This document shows positions 57,044 through 64,000 of a stretch of 64,000 nt of DNA, piece after piece. A model generated the notes under the pieces. That model ran no database searches. It worked only from the letters and a program-made list of their open reading frames with translations, and was not told the origin of the DNA. Source of the stretch: Cryptomeria japonica (taxonomy: Eukaryota; Streptophyta; Pinopsida; Cupressales; Cupressaceae); the NCBI RefSeq assembly GCF_030272615.1, contig NC_081406.1, forward strand, positions 482,575,900 to 482,639,899, read 5' to 3'. The position numbers and the translations under genes are program-made. Every line of letters starts with the position of its first letter. The first letter of the stretch is position 1.

Positions 57044-59008
57044 TTGAACATAATAGTTTATTTTGTGTCAATCCCTACTCCTATATTTGATGGTTCAAAT
57101 TTTTTTGTTTGGAGTTGTAGGATGGAAGTCTACTTATCCTCTTTAGGGTTTTATGTGTGGATGTCGGTTGTAAATGGTTGCCTTAGTAAAGTCAGTCCTC
57201 TGACCGATTATGATGCAGAAAGAAGAACCAGTGCAATGAAGTAGCAATGAAGGATATACTCTGTGGGTTATCAGATGATGTCTCCTCACAGTTGGACACA
57301 TGCAAATTGGCAAAAAGATTATGGGACAGATTGAAGAAGCTCTATAGAAATGAGCCTACCACTATAGAACTGGTTTGTAAAGATAGAATGAGAAATGTAT
57401 CTCATATATCTGTAGATGATGAAGGTAGATCTACTAGTAGCCACAACAATGATGACGAAGGAACCCACCTTTTCATGGCATAAAAATTAGAAGATGAGAA
57501 ACAAACATATGAGAATGATCATGCAAATCATTTCTACTAGCAAGATGTGTTTGGCGGTGATAGTGAAGGTGAAGAAGAAGATGAAGTAGAAGTAGATCTT
57601 GAAGGAGAACTTGTAACTTCACTTGAGGAGCTAAATAGAGAGAAATAAATACAAGCTATTAAAGAATGTTGTTGTTGTGGAGAAAAATTGAATAATTAGA
57701 TGCCTTGAAGAATCTGAGAAATGTGTTTCAGAATTAAAGACTCAACAAGAAGACACAAAGGAGTGTCAATGTAAAGATCTAGCATCTGAGCTAGAGACAA
57801 GAGATAAAGAATATTAGTAGCTGGTTGGAAAAATGGAGATTCTCCAAAATAACCTTCAAAAATGTCAGGATGAGTTCAAGGTGAGAATATAGCTTGATGG
57901 TAGCAGTGATGCCTTGGAAAAAATATTGAATAAGAAAAAGCATTCCAAGGACACTGAAGGATTAGGAGGTGGTGTTGGTGAATTGTCCACCAGCAAGAAT
58001 GTCCCTCACAGTGAAGTTCTATTTGTTTCCTCGAATGGAGAGAACAATGGATAGACCTTCACTATCTGGAATACTCCTTGGAAGAAGGTAGATATAACCA
58101 CAACCAGTGAAGACATGGAGACAAGGATGAAGACTGGTGTTGTAAGGAGGAACAATACAGATCCTGAAGATGGGAGAAGGTAGCTTCATCAAAAGAAAGA
58201 ACATGAGAAGACAACAAAAAGGACCTCCTACCAGTATATGACAAGGAAATGCTACTGCTCACAAGACAAAGCAAGTGTGGGAAATGAAGAGATAAGATGG
58301 AAGAGATGTAAAGCATGGACAATCCAAGATCCATCCCCAAAGAAGCAGAAATGGAGATACTAAACTTGTAAGATCTCCTCATGCTTGGAAAAACAAATTT
58401 GTAGGTCACAAGCCTCCTTTCATCGGTTATTGTTTTGCATGCAAGGAATATGGTCATAGAGAATATGAATGCAGAATGAAGTCTAGGAATAGACAATTTT
58501 CTCTTCCTAGACACAACATTGTTGTCTGTCGAAGGTGTAATACATTTGGCCATAAAAGTCATGATTGCAGAAAGATGAAGGTGCAATCATATGGTAATCG
58601 GTACAACACCTATGCTCAGTATAAAAATCTGTTTAGAGAATTTGAAAGACAAAATTTTACATGGGAAAAAAGGAGAAGAGGTTTTTCTCCTATAGGATCA
58701 AGAGGTCCACTGGTTCCAGTAACTGGTTACAACAACATGACCAGAAGAAGGTGGTCTAGCCAGTTTCACAGAAGGTCCCCCAATCATGCATTTGGCATGA
58801 ACACAGTTTTCTTTTACAACAATGCTTTCGGTCATGATGTAGAATCTGGCAGAGCAAGGACCAATCAACAAAAGAAGGAAAGACCTGCTCCCAAGACTGA
58901 AAATGGGAAGAGGAATGAGACCAAGAAGGTTTGGAGGAAGAAGCAAGAAGATGCAACCATGGACTGGCACTATGCATCCAATGCACATGTGATATCTCCT
59001 AGGGATTA
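57044..59008 (+). pseudogene. D1 gag: UBN2-like domain, coiled coil and zinc knuckles
   Basis: It starts near 57044 with PTPIFDGSNFFVWSCRMEVYL, aligning residue by residue with D2 gag. A frameshift sits at 57243-57247. LWDRLKKLYRNEP follows, then HLFMA and TAA at 57481-57483, the same place as the stop in D2. The frame continues acidic (GEEEDEVEVDLEGEL), then a shifted coiled-coil region and a K-rich linker. Zinc knuckles CFACKEYGHREYEC (58434-58475) and CRRCNTFGHKSHDC (58527-58568) are intact, and the third is degenerate (YNNAFGHDVESG). It ends KKVWRKKQEDATMD and stops at 59007. No pol follows. Confidence 0.8.
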
Positions 59009-59390
59009 AAGGAGATGCAAGACCTTAGGGGCAGTAGTACACTAACCATATCATTCACCCCCTCAATGGAAGAGGACAAATGGAAGAACAAGTTTCTCTC
59101 GGTATGTAGGTAGGAAAATGAGATGGTAAGTGTGTGTAGTGGCTGTCTTGGCTACACACCTAGAGATCAGAGATGGATCACTAGTACATGTGATAATAGA
59201 TGTAAAATTTTCAATTGGGATCAGAAGAAAATTGACACAAGAAGACATGAGCTAGAAGAAGGTTCTTCGATAGATATGATGGACCAGTATAGGAAACTAA
59301 TATGTGTATTATGTTACCGAGATGTATACTAACCAATATCTGCAAGTTATGTAAGTAAATGAGATCCAGGATCATTGCAGTAACTCTGAC
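59009..59390 (+). other. D1 internal 3' region, non-coding
   Basis: It matches the reverse complement of 23600-24010 in D2 (for example GGAGATGCAAGACCTTAGGGGCAGTAGTACAC). Similarity ends near 59390. Confidence 0.7.
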
Positions 59391-60844
59391 GATGTGAAAT
59401 AAAATTGAACAAACTTGCAGATCTGAAACTAAGATATTGAAAGACTACAAGGGGGAGGAATTTGGATTTGCACCTGATGCTAAAAGATGGACCAAAATGA
59501 CTAGGACTAGGGCACCATGCCCCTGTCCCTAATGATCTGACAGAGAGCTACATCTAAAAGGCCAAAATCTGAAGGTCCTAAACTTGCAACCTACCAAAAA
59601 TCACCTTAAAGTGCGGGGACCAGGGTGCCACACCCCTATCCTGGGAAGGACCAAGGTGCCATGCCCCTGTCCCTGACAAATTTGAGCAATTTTGAGACTT
59701 CTAGGTGGTACTTATGCCTCTTCCTGATCTGAAACTCCTTTCAAGTACCTATTTTTGCACCTGCAACTAAAAAGAGAGGATTTAGGGTGTCTATATAGGG
59801 TTTTGCCTCATTCAAACCCCTATATTGGTGATTTTCACCTCCACAAATAGCCAGTTTGTATAGTAAAATGGTGTGTGCAGTAATCTTGTGTGTGTGCAAG
59901 ACCCTAAAATGAAAGCAAACAATCTAGAGCAACCCTAAAGAGTAAACCCTAATTTCTTATAATTGACAAAGAAATGCTCTAAATCAATGATGCAAAGTGA
60001 TCTAAAGCATGAATGTAAATATGTAAATTGATGTAATGAAGCTCATGCAAAGACAAGAAAATAACATGAAACCATACCCAACCCCTAAGGGAGGGGAACA
60101 AGCCAATCGTTAATCGGTGATCTTCTATTATTCTTCAAATGTCTTCAAGGATCCTAAATCATGATGAATGCTTGATGAAATGTTGTTGAATGTTATTGAA
60201 GACTCCACATATGCTTCTCTTTTACTACATAGAAGGCTCCTTATGCTCGTTCCAACATTGTTTTTCTAGATTCGATTAGATGCCTTCAAATGAAGAAAGA
60301 GAACTCTTATGTATGAAACCCTAGATCTTAATTTTGATTGAATTTCGTCTTTAGGCCGACCTAGGAATTGAATTTCCCACCAATATTTTGGGTTTAAGAA
60401 TTATAATATCATAGAATTGTGCTCCTGAAATTTTGGGAAAAAAGTCGAGGACCATGTGCACTTTGCACATGGTCCTACCAACTTTTCACCAATTTTCTAG
60501 GGTTGTTAGATATGATGATATTAGAGTGAATCCTAAAGTTATAGCTGATTTTGAGGTGTTTTGATATGCAGAAGCCGGTCTTAAAGGTCGAAATAGGACA
60601 TAATTAGGGTTTATAACTTAATGGTTTATTGGAGGAATAAAATAAAAAGGGGCACACTTAGGGTAAAGGGTCCAATTTTATTATGTAAGAAGTGATGAAA
60701 TAGGAATTCAGATTTAATTAGATTTAATTAATCAAATGCTTAAAGGAAAATTACAATGCAAGATGCAAACACACTAAGGTGGGTTCTAAACTAAGCATAG
60801 AATTGTACCACCCTAACAAGGGTGTACAATTTACGATGATACAT
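59391..60844 (-). repeat. Second gypsy LTR (solo or 3' LTR), minus orientation
   Basis: From 60844 (minus strand TGTATCATCG) to about 59463 it aligns with the gypsy 5' LTR at 7447-8767, including TATATA at 59791, the GGACCAGGG repeats and AATTGTACCACCCTA. 59391-59462 is unassigned and may be the true LTR end. The flanking 5 bp do not match, so whether it is a solo LTR or the 3' LTR of an element extending right is open. Confidence 0.65.
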
Positions 60845-63198
60845 ATTTACCTTTCTCTACATCTTTACCCTTTTCATCCCTAACCTCCTCAACTGCCTTC
60901 TCAGATTCAACATTTGTCACCAGATGATTCTTATCAGCTTCACCAGAGTTAGTAACCTTCTGAGTATTAGTATCATCTCCAAATGTATCCTAAACATTTG
61001 TTTGCACATCCAGAGTGGTGGCATCATCTTGTACATGAAAAACTAGAGGGGTGTCAACTTTTGCCAGATTGATTTCATACTTATGCTCTTCCAAAACTTT
61101 TTTCAAAATTATTTTTGTTTCCTTGGCTACTTCTTCTACTTTTATGAGCATGATCTTATTAGCTCTCTTTTTGCTTCTGAATCTATCCTTTGCAATCTGA
61201 AGTAATTTATCCACTTCACTCTTTGAAATTATAGAACACAAATTAACTAATATATATTCTTTTATTCTTTCATCTTCTAAACTATCTGTATGCCTTCTAG
61301 CATCCAAAATTTCATATAAACCCTTCAGAGTCATAGATGACAGTTCTATCAGAGGTTTACTATATACATTCATATACTGTACAACAAATTCATCTATTGA
61401 TCTTTGATCATTTTCATCACAGTTCTCATAATATTCAGATATGTTCTTCAAATTTCCTTCCTTTACTACTTCATAAAAATATGACTAAGAGAAATGGGGG
61501 GCACAAAATTATAGGTACCTTCTATTTTACCAAACTTTAGAGCTTCATCCAACTCAGAATTAGGCTTCCTTCTTGGATGAGGTCTACCAAATTGTTCATC
61601 TACAACTTTAGGGTTTTTGCTTGGCTGACCTTCACTAGATTGTGGATTCCTGACTACCCTAGTAGAGGTAGCAATCTTCTTTACTTCCCGCACTACTTCA
61701 TCAGTCATTTCTTCCTCAGTATTAGCTACCACATAGACTCTCTTAGGTTTCCCTTTCTTCCTCTTCTCTGCTTCACCAAATGGCTTAGTTTGAGGTTTAG
61801 GTGGAGGTATAGGCTTCTGTGCACTAGAGGAAGAAGTTGACTTTGTTTGTCTAGGCTTTGGAGGAGTAGAAGAAAATTTAGATTTCTTGGGTTGGACCAT
61901 ATCTTCCTCCTTTAGGATATTCTTCTCTCTAGCTTTGCGGACAATTTCCTTTGTGATACCTATGTTCTCAGCAAGCTATTCAACTTTGTTTCCTTACTCT
62001 CATTTGCATAATGGGCTTAGTGAATTGAGAATGCAAGCTTAAAATTTTCTCCTTATAGGTGCCAAATCTCTCTTCTTTCTCATCCACGGGCTTACTCAAA
62101 AGATGTTGAGCATACATGTCAAGAGTATTAGTATCAACTTCATATCCTATGGGCATGATTTATACTATTCTAGGTTCTACTGCTTCCATCAGACATTGGT
62201 CAATTTCCATCATAAAGCATATGGTGTCCTCATAATTTTCTACAATATCCTTTAGAATCCTTTCTCTACTCTACATCATACCCTGGAATAACTTGAAATA
62301 TCCCCACATCTCAACTTTATGTTCTTGTCCATCACCTAGTCCTTGTAGAGCTTCCTTGATCTACATAGCCACTAATTTATCATATGCCCAATGTACCTTA
62401 CCTACACCAGGTATTTCCTTCAAGAAGTAAAGTTCTAAACAAACAATCAAACTACTAAAATTAAAGACATGCTTCTTATCTTTCTTAATCTTCTTAAAAT
62501 TGCTCATCAATTCACTCAGCAATACTTCATGCAAGTCATACAACTTGTTCTCCTTCGGGATTTGATATGATGCATAAATTATAGTACCGAAGATTGAATT
62601 AGCTCTTCTAGATTGATATATCTTATAGCTAGTCACTATGGACGCAAATATCACATCATACTCAATAATATCACTAATTGTCATGGATCTATCACCATGT
62701 TGTGAACCGGTTACCTCTATCACAGTTGTGTTCTTTACATTTCTCATACCAAGGACTTCATTGGTAGCATTAAAACATTTCATGGTTTGGATAGAACTCT
62801 TGGTGATATTGTATGGTTTATCCAGCCATTTGAATTCATCATGTACCCTACTCAAAATATACCTAACCCATTCAGGTTCATCGAAAATTGTAAAGTTCAT
62901 GAACTAAATGAAACCCTTATCCTGTAAAGATTTGAAATCAGGTTTGATATTATCCCATACCATCAATAATATTCTTGGTGTAAAGTGATAGCATTTTCGC
63001 ATTCCCAAGCTCCTCAATATTGTAGTGGATGTATTCCCTAATGTCCCTGATATATAATACCTTGTACAAAACATATGAGAATGCACCATTCAAATCATCT
63101 TCCATTTATTTGTATGGATGTTTCTTGAATTGAGGCCTTGCACTATCAATTATCTTGACAACAAGTGGAGTCGCCACACCAAAACCAGAAGATGCCAT
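60845..63198 (-). pseudogene. Second giant uncharacterised ORF (about 780 codons), degraded
   Basis: I do not recognise this protein. ATG at 63198 starts MASSGFGVATPLVVKIIDSA. The track passes TAA after HPYK, a frame change near 62960, then 62900-62361 (FMNFTIFDEPEWVRYILSRV to VHWAYDKLVAM). It continues past stops with VEMWGYFKLFQ, a K/P-rich basic linker (61900-61700, PPKPRQTK, PPPKPQTK), a helical charged region (61451-61000) and an acidic K/E tail cut by the gypsy LTR at 60844. Overall layout (globular N-half, charged C-half, long, no catalytic motif) resembles the giant ORF at 10124-13314, but I cannot show homology by eye. It lies downstream of gag zinc knuckles, where pol would normally be. 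Confidence 0.55.
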
Positions 63199-63541
63199 TA
63201 TCAAAATCTAGGTTATGATTAGATAGCTTCAAATTTTAGAAAATACCTTTTTGACTTTAACTGGATGCACAAAATATTTTCCGAATCTTCACAAGCTTTA
63301 TTTTCGCTGTACAAACTTCTTTGCCACATTCTTCTTCTCTTTTGCTTCACTTGCAATGTGAAAAATGAATGTTAAAATTCCCTTTTATCTTTTGAATACC
63401 TAACTTTAAGGTGTAATAAATGCTCAACCCTAAAGTCCTTCTGGATACCTTGCAACTCATTAACATTGTATCGGAGTGTCAAATGAGCATCAAATCTTCC
63501 AAATATCTCTTAGGATCATCTACACAACCTTCTACAATCAT
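63199..63541 (-). other. Spacer between zinc-knuckle gag and giant ORF
   Basis: No clear coding pattern. AT-rich with short purine runs. It separates two genes in the same direction. Confidence 0.4.
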
Positions 63542-64000
63542 CTACAACCATTTGCAACTAGTTATAGATTTTGTATGGGAGGTTTTTAAGGATCTGCATG
63601 AAAAATTCCCACTAAGGCCAAATGCCTTAGTTATCGAATGAATATCCAACACCGGAACTAGGTGCAGACCCATTCTTTGCATTTGAATCTTTGTTATTAA
63701 CCCACATCTTCTTGTGATGATCTTTGACCTCTTCAACCTTTTCTTGTCCCTTTTATCTTCTTTGTTATTCTCTACCAGGGAATTATTGCTCACATTCTTG
63801 CTTCTATAGTATTTTGCAATATAACTAGATTTGTTACAAGCATAGCAAACAATGTTGTTTCTCTGATTAAGCCTTAAATTCCCTTGATTTTCTTTTGATC
63901 TGGATTGGTTAGTAGTATGTCCAAATATTTCACAAGAATACCATCTTACATTTCTCCTATTTACCATACTTCTTCATTCATCTGACTTATGACCATACTT
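63542..64000 (-). pseudogene. Gag C-terminal fragment with three decayed zinc knuckles
   Basis: From the window edge the minus strand reads KYGHKSDE then TGA where a Cys codon (TGC or TGT) is expected. Then YSCEIFGHTTNQSRS (first and last Cys lost) and CYACNKSSYIAKYYRSK (His and last Cys changed to Tyr) follow, and then a K/E-rich tail with KEDKRDKKRLKRSK. Spacing and text resemble the three-knuckle gag of the D family. The N-terminus lies to the right of the window. Confidence 0.6.

Larger units (their letters stand above)
44705..59390 (+). mobile_element. D1: second gag-only D element, inverted relative to D2 and truncated at right
   Basis: Its 5' LTR is in three pieces (44705-44847, 47797-49523, 56441-56981), separated by element F and copia A. 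Then come PBS, gag 57044-59008 and the start of the 3' internal region to about 59390, where similarity to D2 fades and gypsy LTR sequence begins. The 3' LTR is not in the window. It starts TATTG where TGTTG is expected. Confidence 0.75.

Overview
This window looks like intergenic DNA of a very large, repeat-packed plant genome. I see no intact host gene, no rRNA, no functional tRNA and no CRISPR. Plant origin rests on Ty1/copia elements primed by initiator-Met tRNA (PBS of the TGGTATCAGAGC type), a Tat-like Ty3/gypsy element with a second RNase H and a G-patch, an L1-type LINE with DUF4283 and RNase H, a plant-mobile-domain gene, and a piece of plastid rrn16-trnI DNA. The nesting depth, old diverged LTRs and long unknown transposon ORFs suggest a gymnosperm, most likely a conifer. 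That last step is inference. Nearly every coding region is broken by stops and frameshifts.

Left part (1-16.5 kb). A minus-strand Tat-like gypsy element (1-8767, continuing left of the window) has one long pol frame with only three stops. Downstream of its integrase, on the opposite strand, lies a plant-mobile-domain (MAIN-like) gene. The gypsy sits inside a plus-strand copia element (G; remnant 8768-16495). G is also split exactly at its reverse-transcriptase FVDD motif by a 4.9-kb insertion (9198-14113) that carries one giant unknown ORF and no recognisable transposase or polymerase.

Middle (16.6-41 kb). Inverted LTR ends (16.6-18.0 kb) lead into the gag of a minus-strand copia (C), which holds a 239-bp LINE stub. 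C is followed by D2, a gag-only LTR element with 2.47-kb LTRs. D2 is interrupted by copia B (24024-38874). B is in turn interrupted by a 7.5-kb LINE (27922-35458) that carries a third, unknown ORF after ORF2.

Right part (41-64 kb). The 5' LTR of D2 is interrupted by element E (41141-44560) and by D1, a second copy of the D family in the opposite orientation (from 44705). The 5' LTR of D1 is itself interrupted by F, a short non-coding LTR element (44848-47791), and by copia A, which is complete at both ends (49524-56435). The gag of A carries a 137-bp plastid filler between copies of a 138-bp duplication. The gag of D1 follows (57-59 kb), then an LTR related to the left-hand gypsy (59.4-60.8 kb), then a zinc-knuckle gag plus another giant unknown ORF on the minus strand (60.8-64 kb).

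Because insertions interrupt one another, relative ages can be read directly: C before D2; D2 before B, E and D1; B before the LINE; D1 before A and F; G before the gypsy and the 4.9-kb element.
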